The translations under genes and the position numbers were made by a program. 64,000 nt of DNA from Naematelia aurantialba. Its lineage: Eukaryota > Basidiomycota > Tremellomycetes > Tremellales > Naemateliaceae. A model generated the notes under the pieces. That model was not told where the DNA came from, did not search any database, and saw nothing but the letters and a program-made list of their open reading frames with translations. Shown here piece after piece: positions 42,899-52,279 of this stretch. Location of the stretch: contig JAKFAO010000005.1 of the NCBI GenBank assembly GCA_021527695.1, positions 496,001-560,000 on the forward strand, read 5' to 3'. How positions within the stretch are numbered: the first letter of the stretch is position 1; each line of letters opens with the position of its first letter.

Positions 42899-43483
42899 TC
42901 ACTCTTCGCCTCCAATTACCTCTGAAAGTTCCTTCAATTCCCTCGAAATCAGCTTGAATTTCTTTCGAAGTGTCGGTTCGACCATCGAAACCATTATCGC
43001 AAGATTCGGGCTCTTGTTTTGCAAGGTTTCAAACGAATCAAAGACCATTTCGGACAATTCGCCTTGTTTCTGGATAATTCGATTGATTCGTGCCAATTCG
43101 TCGTCACGATCCTCACGATTATCGACTTTTCGTTTCTTGTAAGGCCTTCGATCCTCCGTAATCGAGCATCGAAGACTCTTTTCGATACAATTCGCGCATC
43201 GAATCCATTTTTCGTGTTTGAAACATGGTTTCGACGCCTTTCGACAACTTTCGCAGCCCGGTAACACCTGCTTACCGTCTTTTCGGGCTATTTCGGCATT
43301 GGTTTTGTTCGCCAATTTCGCTTTTGATATGTTTTCGGCTGTGATTTCGACAATCGACTCCGATTCAGACCTTTCGACAGCCGAATGGGCACTTTCGACA
43401 GCTGAATTGACCGAATTCGCGTTTTCGACCGTTTCGTGGTTAACCGCCGATTTTTCCAGATGTCCGCCACTTTTGTCAGACAT
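42899..43483 (-). CDS. Antisense Zn(II)2Cys6-like protein inside the retrotransposon, unit 1
   Basis: This is a 194-residue open frame on the strand opposite to gag-pol, starting MSDKSGGHLEK. A Ser/Glu/Asn-rich N-terminus is followed by CESCRKASKPC-FKHEKWIR-CANCIEKSLRC. The cysteine spacing is CX2CX6CX8CX2CX6C, the pattern of fungal binuclear zinc cluster DNA-binding domains. A basic, NLS-like stretch follows (RRPYKKRKVD), then a helical C-terminus (ARINRIIQKQGELSEMVFDSFETL, RKKFKLISRELKELSEV) that could form a dimerising coil. It is convergent with pol (78 bp apart). Its upstream region holds six ATGCAT palindromes. No ordinary chromovirus protein occupies this place. The role is unknown: an element-encoded regulator is my inference, and an acquired host fragment is the alternative. 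Confidence 0.75.
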   Translation of the reverse strand: MSDKSGGHLEKSAVNHETVENANSVNSAVESAHSAVERSESESIVEITAENISKAKLANKTNAEIARKDGKQVLPGCESCRKASKPCFKHEKWIRCANCIEKSLRCSITEDRRPYKKRKVDNREDRDDELARINRIIQKQGELSEMVFDSFETLQNKSPNLAIMVSMVEPTLRKKFKLISRELKELSEVIGGEE

Positions 43484-43604
43484 GATGAAAGTCAAACATC
43501 AAAATCAAAATTAATTCAACCATCCTTTGACTTCGCATTTTTCAGCACTTAATGCCACATCATCCTGGAATCAACCTTATCAATTTCGAATATCGACCAC
43601 TTTC

Positions 43605-43741
43605 ATGCATATCAATGCATGCAAAACACAATTCAATGCATATCGATACATATTCGACACACATCGATGCATATCGACCAAAATCGACCATTACAACTCG
43701 TTTCATGCATACGAAATCGATTCAACAATATTTCGATGCAT
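43605..43741. promoter_or_regulatory. Cluster of six ATGCAT palindromes upstream of the antisense gene, unit 1
   Basis: ATGCAT occurs at 43605, 43615, 43636, 43667, 43705 and 43736, several times followed by ATCGA or ACGA. The cluster lies between the antisense start codon (43483) and the 3' LTR (43817). It could be an iterated protein-binding site in the antisense promoter. Confidence 0.5.
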
Positions 43742-43816
43742 TCAACACCACTTCAAATACAAGAAATACAATCAAAACTCACAGGAGCTCGTACTTCCCT
43801 TTTTGCTGGGGGGTAC

Positions 43817-44296
43817 TGTCATGACCCGACTCACCTCGATTTACCTCGAATACTCTCGACTTACTTTTCAACCTCTCGATCTATCTCGATTATTACTTGA
43901 ATCACCTCGACACTCTCTTTGTCACTCATTCAAATCTCAATAACTTACTTCATCACTCGTTTACTCTCGATTCCTCAATTCAACCTCCTCGAAAACCTCG
44001 AATTGATGCTTAGTAATAATATTGGAAATAGGTGATTCTATTGGCAACAACAGCATTGGAAATAGATAAGATGCTGCAATATATAAGTAGATAGATCTGC
44101 CTTGATCCCCCCAGGGATCAAAACTCGTATGTTACTCTCGATATCATTTCGATTTCCTCGATTCACCTCGATTGTCGATAGTTTGACAAATCTTCAGCCG
44201 AAAGCCTTCCGCTTCCGGTTCGAGACTATTTTGGTATAGTCGAATCGCCCGATTACCCGTTTCCTCTGTCGAATCATCAGAGACACGGCCGTAACA
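43817..44296 (+). repeat. Chromovirus LTR, copy 2 (shared central LTR)
   Basis: 480 bp, matching copy 1 at every position I compared. It serves as the 3' LTR of unit 1 and the 5' LTR of unit 2. A G-run (GGGGGG at about 43808-43813) just upstream is the likely polypurine primer site for plus-strand synthesis. Confidence 0.93.
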
Positions 44297-44298
44297 GT

Positions 44299-44311
44299 AG
44301 TTTTGATCCCT
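44299..44311 (+). other. Self-priming primer-binding site, unit 2
   Basis: This is the same 13-nt complement of the predicted mRNA 5' end (44113-44125 in the central LTR) as in unit 1, at the same distance from the LTR. Confidence 0.75.
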
Positions 44312-44377
44312 CACTTGAAGATTCGATAACTTTCGACAACTTATCTTCACTTCGCTTCCCTTGACTCTCAATTCGCC

Positions 44378-45529
44378 ATGCCTTCTCAAGCCGAAAGACT
44401 TCGACAGCTTGAAGAGCATAACCTCGAAATGTCTGGTGACCTAGCCATCATTCGAAACCAGATGACCGAAATCCTCAATCGTCTCTCGAATCCTCCTGTG
44501 GTTGTTCGATCTCGTCCGAATACTCCGCAACCTGAGGAATCGGTCCTCACTCCCATCATCGAAATGGAATCAACCCCCATTTCAGCCCATATTCCGCTCG
44601 ATCCCAAATTCGAACCCAAAGTACCCGAACCCGATCGCTTTTCAGGTGACCGATCTAAACTTCATGGATTTTTTGGTCAACTCGCTATGGTTTTTCAACT
44701 TCAGCCATCTCGATTTGCAACCGAAAACAAGAAAGTCCTCTATGCTGGCTTGCTTTTGCGTGAAGGTCCTCTTCAATGGTTTCAATCGTACTTGGAACAA
44801 ATCGAAACTCATCGAAATGCCTTTTTCGATGACTACAACCTCTTCAAAAAGGAACTCGAAAATGCTTTCGGTGATCCAGATAGGGTTGCCACTGCCGAAA
44901 GACAACTTCTTGCTCTCAATCAGAGAGGTTCAGCAAGCACTTATGCTACCGAATTCCGACGACTTGTCACGATTCTCAATTGGACTGAATCAACAGACAA
45001 ATCGCTCCCTTCGCTCTTCTACAAAGGCTTGAAAGAGTCTGTAAAAGACGAACTCACTCGAATTGGTCGATCAGACAATCTAAATCAACTGATTGCTGAC
45101 TCGATTCGCATCGATAACCGCAATCATGCTCGAAACATCGAACGAAATGCTTCGAAGCCTGATTCAGTGCACTTTACCCCATCGAAAACTGCCAATTCCA
45201 ATTTGCCTCACAACAATCAACGCTTGTTTACTTTGCGAAACTCGTATTCGACAACCAAACCTCAACCAAAGAGCAATATCCCTCTGACTTCGGCTGGAAA
45301 AGTCACTCCAGAAGAAATGCAGAGACGAATCGACAACAAACTGTGCCGATTCTGTGGAGATTCATCGCATTCCCTCGAAAACTGTCCGAAGAAGCGTGAT
45401 TCTCCCAAAGTCAAAATCGAATCCTCGAAAACTGGTGGAAATGCCACTTCGATCAACTCGAATCACATTCCTACCAAGGAATCTGTGTCAAAAAATCAAC
45501 AGGCCTCCAGTCAACACTCGAAGACCTAG
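44378..45529 (+). CDS. gag: Gag polyprotein, unit 2
   Basis: The predicted protein is identical to Gag of unit 1 (383 residues, capsid core and CCHC knuckle), displaced by 6682 bp. The frame is intact. The same slippery heptamer lies 30 nt before its TAG stop. Confidence 0.92.
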   Translation: MPSQAERLRQLEEHNLEMSGDLAIIRNQMTEILNRLSNPPVVVRSRPNTPQPEESVLTPIIEMESTPISAHIPLDPKFEPKVPEPDRFSGDRSKLHGFFGQLAMVFQLQPSRFATENKKVLYAGLLLREGPLQWFQSYLEQIETHRNAFFDDYNLFKKELENAFGDPDRVATAERQLLALNQRGSASTYATEFRRLVTILNWTESTDKSLPSLFYKGLKESVKDELTRIGRSDNLNQLIADSIRIDNRNHARNIERNASKPDSVHFTPSKTANSNLPHNNQRLFTLRNSYSTTKPQPKSNIPLTSAGKVTPEEMQRRIDNKLCRFCGDSSHSLENCPKKRDSPKVKIESSKTGGNATSINSNHIPTKESVSKNQQASSQHSKT

Positions 45530-45537
45530 GTCTGGAG
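45490..45537 (+). promoter_or_regulatory. Candidate -1 frameshift signal, unit 2
   Basis: Identical to the unit 1 signal: A AAA AAT at 45490-45496, 8-nt spacer, and a CTCCAG/CTGGAG stem enclosing the gag stop. Confidence 0.6.
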
Positions 45538-45752
45538 TGCCGAAATCCTAGGCAATCCATTTCTTCTCCCATTTCGTCTCCCACTGTTCTTCTTTCTGCC
45601 AATTCGCTAGGCAATTCTAACCGAATATACCAATCAGTTTCTTTCGATACTCCTTTGGGAACGGTTACCACCAAAGCTCTTATCGATACCGGTGCCGATT
45701 CTAACTTCATAGATCTTTCTTTTGTCAAATCTCACTCGATACCCCTGATACC
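45530..45752 (+). pseudogene. Protease segment of pol, interrupted, unit 2
   Basis: The same LIDTGAD-containing segment as in unit 1, cut by the same solo LTR at the same base. Confidence 0.8.
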
Positions 45753-46164
45753 TGTCATGACGGAGACGTCGTCGAGTCGTCACGTGACTATCCACGCGAC
45801 CGGGATGGCGGCATGGCTGTCACGTGGGGCTTGAGGAACTCGTCTAGGTTGAGCGAGTATCTACTCGTCTCGACGAGAGTATATAGAATTTACCGGATTG
45901 TAGTGAGGTTCCTCAGCGATCCTGGATTGAGTCCCATAGTCCAAGACCCAACGATCTCGCTCTAACTTCGACGGGTCTACAACCACTCATCTGAGTTCTT
46001 CTAGATCGCCCAGGTCTCAGTCCACGTCCCCCAACTCCACGTCCCAGTCCCAAGTCAAGGCTTTCCTCATTCTCTCAACGAGTTCGCGCGGAACTCGTCC
46101 ACTTCCAAGCCAGTCGTTGTGCAGCGGTCCCAGGTCGCCGAAGTTAGACCGGAGCATCGTGACA
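45753..46164 (+). mobile_element. Solo LTR (412 bp) inserted in pol of unit 2
   Basis: Identical position, ends and ATACC target duplication (45748-45752 and 46165-46169) to the unit 1 insert. Two independent insertions at the same base are implausible, so the insert was copied with the unit. Confidence 0.9.
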
Positions 46165-49100
46165 ATACCCAAGTCGAAACCCCTCGAATTACTTCTAATC
46201 GATGGCTCCTCTGCAGGTTTCATCAATTCGGAAGCAATACTTCCACTTTCAATCGACAATACCATCATTTCGACTCGATTTGAAGTCACAACACTAGGTG
46301 TTTCATCTATTGTCCTTGGTCTACCTTGGCTTCGATCAATTCGACCCTCAATCGATTGGAATTCGCTCTCTCTTGTTCTTGATTCAAAGACAAAATCGAA
46401 ACGAATCAATCAAGATCCTCAACAAGACAAGTCGAACCTCATTTCGGTAGTAGGTTCTTCAACATTTTGTAAACTCGCCAAACATTCCCCAATCGGATTA
46501 CTCCTTGCCACTATTTCATCATCCGAAATAGATTCGAAAGCAACCGCTCTCTCCGATTCTCAAATCGTCCCTGCCGAATACCATGACTACCTCGACGTAT
46601 TCAGCAAGTTGTCATCCGAAACCCTACCAGAACATCGCGAATATGATCATCGCATCCCAATTGAGGAAGGAAAAACCCCACCATTTGGTCCAATCTACCA
46701 ACTTTCCTCGAAAGAACTCGAAACACTCCGCGATTACATTGATTCGAACCTAAAAACAGGTTTCATCTCCCCATCATCCTCTTCTGCTGGTGCTCCAATC
46801 CTTTTTGTCAAAAAGAAGGATGGTTCGCTACGACTTTGTGTGGATTATCGAGGTCTCAACCGAATTACGGTGAAAAATCGATACCCATTACCTCTCATTC
46901 ACGAACTCCTCGACCGACTTCGTGGTGCGAAATACTTTACCAAGATCGATCTGCGAAACGCATACAATCACATTCGAATCGCAGAAGGTGATGAATGGAA
47001 AACCGCATTTCGAACTCGCTATGGCTTATTCGAATACCGAGTCATGCCTTTTGGTCTCACGAATGCTCCCGCTTCGTTCCAACACTTGATCAATCACACC
47101 TTTCGCGATATGGTTGATCAATTCGTTATTGCTTATCTGGACGATATCCTCGTCTACTCCTCGACTTTGGACGAACACAAAGAACATGTTCGAAAAGTTC
47201 TCAATCGTCTTCGTTCTGCTCGACTCTTTGCAAAAGCTGAGAAGTGTGAGTTTCATTTGCCTTCTGTGGAATTCTTAGGGTATATCGTCACCCAATCGGG
47301 AATTTCCATGGACCCATCGAAAGTCGAATCCATCATTTCATGGCCGACTCCGTCGAATATCACTGAGGTTCAATCATTCCTTGGTTTCGCCAACTTTTAT
47401 CGCCAGTTCATTCAGAACTATTCGAAAATCGCTGGTCCATTGACCAACCTCACCAAGAAATCGTCTCCATTTGAGTGGACACCCGAAGCCGAAACTGCTT
47501 TCAAGCGATTGAAAGAAGCTTTCACATCTGCCGATATACTTCGCCACTTCGATCCGAAACTTCCCTTGGTTCTCGAAACAGATGCCTCCGATTTTGCCAT
47601 TGGCTCTGTCCTTTCGCAACACTTCGACAAACAGTTGCATCCAATCGCTTTCTTTTCGTGCAAGCTAAACCCTGCCGAATTGAATTACGAGATCCATGAC
47701 AAGGAACTCCTCGCTATCATTGCCTCTTTCAAGGCTTGGCGTCACTTTTTCGAGGGCGCTCAACACCCAATCGAGGTCATTACTGACCATCAACCCCTCG
47801 TTTACTTCGATTCGAAACGAAATCTCACCCGTCGACAAGTTCGATGGATGGAATTCTTATCCGACTTTGTTTTCAACATCGAATATCGACCAGGAAAACA
47901 ATCTTCGAAACCCGATGCTCTTTCAAGACGATCCGATTATCGTTTGACTGACATCGATCGACAAGGAAATTATCGACAAGTATTGAACTTGAATTTCCTA
48001 ACTTCGACTCTTCATTCGTCAACACTTGAGTCTATTCGACAGGCTCAACTGCAAGATCCAACAACTCGAGATCTATTCAATCGACTTTCGTCTGGTTCAG
48101 GTACCACACTTGAAACCAAAAACTATTGTATCGACAACGAATCACTTATTCGCTGTGATCATTGTTACTTCGTCCCCGACTTCGATAACCTTCGCCTTCG
48201 ACTTACACAAGAATGCCACGATACAAAACTTTCAGGACATCCAGGACGTGCTCGAACTCTTCGACTCCTGTCTCGCCACTTCTATTGGCCAGGAATCAAG
48301 TCTTTCGTGAAAGAATTTGTCAAGTCGTGTGATCTTTGTGCTCGAAACAAAACTCGTCGCCATAAACCATATGGTTTCCTCAAATCGCTTCCCACTCCTA
48401 GCTCTGCTTGGTCATCGGTCTCAATGGACTTCATCGAATGGCTACCCGAATCGAATGGGTACAACTCGATTTTTGTCGCTGTAGATCGACTTACCAAAAT
48501 GGCTATTTTCGAACCATGTCGTACTGACATCACTGCTCAACAACTCGCCGAATTATACATTCGCTGTGTAATATCGAAACATGGCATCCCTTCGAATATC
48601 ATTTCAGATCGTGGATCAGAATTTACTTCTGCATTCTGGCGATCTCTCACTTCGTTACTCCAAATCGACCTCAGTTTCTCTACCGCTTTCCATCCCGAAA
48701 CTGATGGACAAACCGAATCTGTCAATCAATGGCTCGAACAGTATCTTCGTATCTTTGGCAACTATCAACAAGACGATTGGTCCCGATTACTACCTATCGC
48801 TGAGTTTGCCTACAACAATTCGGAACATTCGACCACTTCGGTAACACCTTTCTTTGCTAACAAAGGTTTCCACCCTCGTTCATCCTTCGATCCTATTTCG
48901 ACAACCAATTCGCCACCCAATCTTGAAGCACAATCCTTTGCTCAACAAATCGCTCATCTAAATCAATATCTTCGCTCAACAATCGATGACATGAAAACCT
49001 CGCAAGCCAAATTCGCCAACCAAAATCGATCTGAATCACCAACATACAATATTGGAGACAAAGTTCTTCTCTCGACAAAGAATATCGACACTAAACGTGC

Positions 49101-49503
49101 AACGAAGAAACTCGATTATAAGTACATTGGTCCTTTCAAGATCACCGAAAAGATTTCGTCTCATGCCTATCGTCTCGATCTACCTCGATCCTATCAAATT
49201 CACAACGTTTTCCATGTCAACCTCCTCGAACCATACCACGAAAATACTCTCAATAATCGAAATCAACCACCTCCACCACCAATTGAAATTCAAGGTCAAA
49301 TCGAACATGAAGTCGAAGAGATCTTGGACTCGAAAATCGATCGTCGCTACAAACCACCACTTCGTTACCTCGTAAAGTGGAAAGGTTATGACGATCCATC
49401 CGAAAATACTTGGGAACCACCAATTCATCTAGAAAACTCTACCGAACTTATTCGAAAATACCACGCTCTCTACCCAAACAAGCCTTCGCCTCAATCGTAC
49501 TAA
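46117..49503 (+). CDS. pol: Pol polyprotein of chromovirus, unit 2
   Basis: The 1128-codon frame has a translation identical to Pol of unit 1: end of protease, RT with YLDD, RNase H, integrase and chromodomain. The apparent ATG is again inside the inserted LTR. Apart from the protease break the frame carries no visible stop or shift. Confidence 0.93.
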   Translation: MCSGPRSPKLDRSIVTIPKSKPLELLLIDGSSAGFINSEAILPLSIDNTIISTRFEVTTLGVSSIVLGLPWLRSIRPSIDWNSLSLVLDSKTKSKRINQDPQQDKSNLISVVGSSTFCKLAKHSPIGLLLATISSSEIDSKATALSDSQIVPAEYHDYLDVFSKLSSETLPEHREYDHRIPIEEGKTPPFGPIYQLSSKELETLRDYIDSNLKTGFISPSSSSAGAPILFVKKKDGSLRLCVDYRGLNRITVKNRYPLPLIHELLDRLRGAKYFTKIDLRNAYNHIRIAEGDEWKTAFRTRYGLFEYRVMPFGLTNAPASFQHLINHTFRDMVDQFVIAYLDDILVYSSTLDEHKEHVRKVLNRLRSARLFAKAEKCEFHLPSVEFLGYIVTQSGISMDPSKVESIISWPTPSNITEVQSFLGFANFYRQFIQNYSKIAGPLTNLTKKSSPFEWTPEAETAFKRLKEAFTSADILRHFDPKLPLVLETDASDFAIGSVLSQHFDKQLHPIAFFSCKLNPAELNYEIHDKELLAIIASFKAWRHFFEGAQHPIEVITDHQPLVYFDSKRNLTRRQVRWMEFLSDFVFNIEYRPGKQSSKPDALSRRSDYRLTDIDRQGNYRQVLNLNFLTSTLHSSTLESIRQAQLQDPTTRDLFNRLSSGSGTTLETKNYCIDNESLIRCDHCYFVPDFDNLRLRLTQECHDTKLSGHPGRARTLRLLSRHFYWPGIKSFVKEFVKSCDLCARNKTRRHKPYGFLKSLPTPSSAWSSVSMDFIEWLPESNGYNSIFVAVDRLTKMAIFEPCRTDITAQQLAELYIRCVISKHGIPSNIISDRGSEFTSAFWRSLTSLLQIDLSFSTAFHPETDGQTESVNQWLEQYLRIFGNYQQDDWSRLLPIAEFAYNNSEHSTTSVTPFFANKGFHPRSSFDPISTTNSPPNLEAQSFAQQIAHLNQYLRSTIDDMKTSQAKFANQNRSESPTYNIGDKVLLSTKNIDTKRATKKLDYKYIGPFKITEKISSHAYRLDLPRSYQIHNVFHVNLLEPYHENTLNNRNQPPPPPIEIQGQIEHEVEEILDSKIDRRYKPPLRYLVKWKGYDDPSENTWEPPIHLENSTELIRKYHALYPNKPSPQSY

Positions 49504-49580
49504 TTCACTGACTATTCATTCCAACGAATTCAAATTCATTCCAACTTATTTACTTTTCAATCCATTTCAATCCATTTCAG

Positions 49581-50165
49581 TCACTCTTCGCCTCCAATTA
49601 CCTCTGAAAGTTCCTTCAATTCCCTCGAAATCAGCTTGAATTTCTTTCGAAGTGTCGGTTCGACCATCGAAACCATTATCGCAAGATTCGGGCTCTTGTT
49701 TTGCAAGGTTTCAAACGAATCAAAGACCATTTCGGACAATTCGCCTTGTTTCTGGATAATTCGATTGATTCGTGCCAATTCGTCGTCACGATCCTCACGA
49801 TTATCGACTTTTCGTTTCTTGTAAGGCCTTCGATCCTCCGTAATCGAGCATCGAAGACTCTTTTCGATACAATTCGCGCATCGAATCCATTTTTCGTGTT
49901 TGAAACATGGTTTCGACGCCTTTCGACAACTTTCGCAGCCCGGTAACACCTGCTTACCGTCTTTTCGGGCTATTTCGGCATTGGTTTTGTTCGCCAATTT
50001 CGCTTTTGATATGTTTTCGGCTGTGATTTCGACAATCGACTCCGATTCAGACCTTTCGACAGCCGAATGGGCACTTTCGACAGCTGAATTGACCGAATTC
50101 GCGTTTTCGACCGTTTCGTGGTTAACCGCCGATTTTTCCAGATGTCCGCCACTTTTGTCAGACAT
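49581..50165 (-). CDS. Antisense Zn(II)2Cys6-like protein, unit 2
   Basis: The 194-residue protein is identical to that of unit 1, with the same CX2CX6CX8CX2CX6C cluster and basic stretch. The frame is kept intact in both units while protease is broken. That means little here, because the units are recent duplicates. Confidence 0.75.
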   Translation of the reverse strand: MSDKSGGHLEKSAVNHETVENANSVNSAVESAHSAVERSESESIVEITAENISKAKLANKTNAEIARKDGKQVLPGCESCRKASKPCFKHEKWIRCANCIEKSLRCSITEDRRPYKKRKVDNREDRDDELARINRIIQKQGELSEMVFDSFETLQNKSPNLAIMVSMVEPTLRKKFKLISRELKELSEVIGGEE

Positions 50166-50286
50166 GATGAAAGTCAAACATCAAAATCAAAATTAATTCA
50201 ACCATCCTTTGACTTCGCATTTTTCAGCACTTAATGCCACATCATCCTGGAATCAACCTTATCAATTTCGAATATCGACCACTTTC

Positions 50287-50423
50287 ATGCATATCAATGC
50301 ATGCAAAACACAATTCAATGCATATCGATACATATTCGACACACATCGATGCATATCGACCAAAATCGACCATTACAACTCGTTTCATGCATACGAAATC
50401 GATTCAACAATATTTCGATGCAT
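50287..50423. promoter_or_regulatory. ATGCAT palindrome cluster, unit 2
   Basis: This is the unit 2 copy of the six-fold ATGCAT array upstream of the antisense gene. Confidence 0.5.
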
Positions 50424-50498
50424 TCAACACCACTTCAAATACAAGAAATACAATCAAAACTCACAGGAGCTCGTACTTCCCTTTTTGCTGGGGGGTAC

Positions 50499-50978
50499 TG
50501 TCATGACCCGACTCACCTCGATTTACCTCGAATACTCTCGACTTACTTTTCAACCTCTCGATCTATCTCGATTATTACTTGAATCACCTCGACACTCTCT
50601 TTGTCACTCATTCAAATCTCAATAACTTACTTCATCACTCGTTTACTCTCGATTCCTCAATTCAACCTCCTCGAAAACCTCGAATTGATGCTTAGTAATA
50701 ATATTGGAAATAGGTGATTCTATTGGCAACAACAGCATTGGAAATAGATAAGATGCTGCAATATATAAGTAGATAGATCTGCCTTGATCCCCCCAGGGAT
50801 CAAAACTCGTATGTTACTCTCGATATCATTTCGATTTCCTCGATTCACCTCGATTGTCGATAGTTTGACAAATCTTCAGCCGAAAGCCTTCCGCTTCCGG
50901 TTCGAGACTATTTTGGTATAGTCGAATCGCCCGATTACCCGTTTCCTCTGTCGAATCATCAGAGACACGGCCGTAACA
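50499..50978 (+). repeat. Chromovirus LTR, copy 3 (3' LTR of unit 2)
   Basis: 480 bp with the same ends as copies 1 and 2. It is followed directly by sequence of another LTR family (ATATCATAAGTTAC...). Confidence 0.93.
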
Positions 50979-51194
50979 ATATCATAAGTTACATAGCTAG
51001 ACCTCATTGCTGCCCAAGCACTCTAGTCACATCTTCACTTCCCCCTTGAGCTTGCTGGATCCTTCCTAGCTCATTACGTCTACCCTACTGTTGACCAAGT
51101 CACAAGAACCCAAGCACTTAGCTCAACCCATGTAAATGACAGCTACCCACATGTCTTTGATTAGCTTGAAGTCAATTAGGGACGGGTCATAACA
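50979..51194 (+). repeat. Truncated LTR 3' fragment (family F2-like)
   Basis: It runs from ATATCATAAGTTAC to GGGTCATAACA. It is alignable by eye with the last ~210 bases of the F2 solo LTR at 51711-51920, sharing CTAGACCTCA, GCACTTAGCTCAACCC and TTTGATTAGCTTGA. Its 5' part is missing and abuts the chromovirus LTR. Confidence 0.75.
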
Positions 51195-51196
51195 AG

Positions 51197-52135
51197 TGTC
51201 ATGACCCGGTCCGGATTGTCATGACCCACAGCACCGTGGCTTGACCCATTGTGGAAAAGCTCATAGTAGCAAACAGTGGAAAGTATTATCGGGGCAGTGC
51301 TCATAGTAGCGAACAGTGGGAAGTACCATCGTGGAAGCACTTATCATGGCTTAACCTATGCATGGCAGAACCACGATGCCAGAGGTATATAAGGGTGCAC
51401 ATTTTGTAGTCTTGTAGTTCTTCAGCCTTTTATTTATCTCACAATTTGTTATGACCCGGTCATAACATCATATCATACTTGGTATTGTATAGAGGTTGCG
51501 GGGGCTGAACTCTCAGAAGGGCTCTCAGAGTATTGCTCTCAGAAGCGGACTCGTTCTTAGAAGCGAGTCTGTTCTTAGAACTCCACTCTGAGAGGCATTC
51601 TTAGCTCTCAGAGTGATTCTCAGAGTGAACCACCTTCTAAGAACGCCACCCCAACAAGGTATAAAAGACGGGCCTTGGGGAGGGAGTCTGACTTCTTCCC
51701 TAAGGATCAAAATATCATAAGTTACCTCGCTAGACCTCAACACCGCCCAACCACCTACACCACCTCCCCAAGCTTGCCCGATCCTACCAATTGGGCTCAT
51801 TACACCTACACAACTGTCAATCAAGGCACAAGAACCCGAGCACTTAGCTCAACCCTTGTAAACGACAGCTTTCCACTCGTCTTTGATTAGCTTGAGGTCA
51901 ATCAAGGACGGGTCGTAACATAATTTCACGTCCTTTGCTCGCTTGCCTCACATTCTTTTCACACTCAGCTCACATTCCTTGTCGACACTACCCCGTCGAC
52001 CTTGCTGGCCACCGCTTGCTGTCCAACCAATCCACAAGCTTCACGGTCTACACCCGTCAGACGTAGGCCAAGCTTAGTAAACCTCTGCGATCCATCCTGT
52101 CTCAACCGATCACTACTTGGGACAGGTTCGTGACA
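51197..52135 (+). mobile_element. Solo LTR of family F4, split by a nested F2 LTR
   Basis: It starts TGTCATGACCCGG and ends GTTCGTGACA. Removing the nested element leaves about 460 bp, close to the 451-bp reverse copy at 53104-53554. Shared parts include the TTGCTGTCCAACCAATCCACAAG-type 3' region and the TATATAAGGGTGCACATTTTG-type promoter part. No clear target duplication is seen. Confidence 0.75.
51447..51920 (+). mobile_element. Solo LTR of family F2 (474 bp), nested in F4
   Basis: It starts TGTTATGACCCGG and ends GGTCGTAACA. The flanks CAATT (51442-51446) and TAATT (51921-51925) look like a target duplication with one change. Its first half holds an array of CTCTCAGAG / TTCTTAGAA palindromic motifs, and GGTATAAAAG near 51658 is a good TATA box. 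Confidence 0.8.
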
Positions 52136-52279
52136 GGGAATCACTCTGAGAGTCGCTCTCAGAGTTCGCTCTCAGAGTGATTTTAAGAATGCCTCGAGAG
52201 TAGAGTCGCTCTCAGAGTGATTCTAAGAATGCCTCTCAGAGTGGTGTTCTAAGAACAGACACGCTTCTAAGAGTGAGTC

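Larger units (their letters stand above)
37135..50978 (+). mobile_element. Tandem Ty3/Gypsy chromovirus: two units sharing a central LTR
   Basis: The structure is LTR (37135-37614), internal region (37615-43816), LTR (43817-44296), internal region (44297-50498), LTR (50499-50978). Every landmark repeats at an exact 6682-bp offset, and the long predicted proteins are identical in both units. LTRs are 480 bp, starting TGTCATGACCC and ending CCGTAACA (TG...CA). Each unit has gag, pol with a C-terminal chromodomain, and an antisense Zn2Cys6 gene. The five bases on the two outer flanks (CGTAA and ATATC) differ, so no intact target duplication surrounds the array. The arrangement is that of LTR-LTR unequal recombination rather than two independent insertions. 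Near-identity implies recent duplication, or alternatively an assembly artefact at the repeat. Confidence 0.95.

Noticed and set aside
43817..50978. Second unit as an independent insertion
   Set aside because: The shared central LTR, the identical internal solo LTR with the same target duplication and the exact period all point to duplication of one copy.
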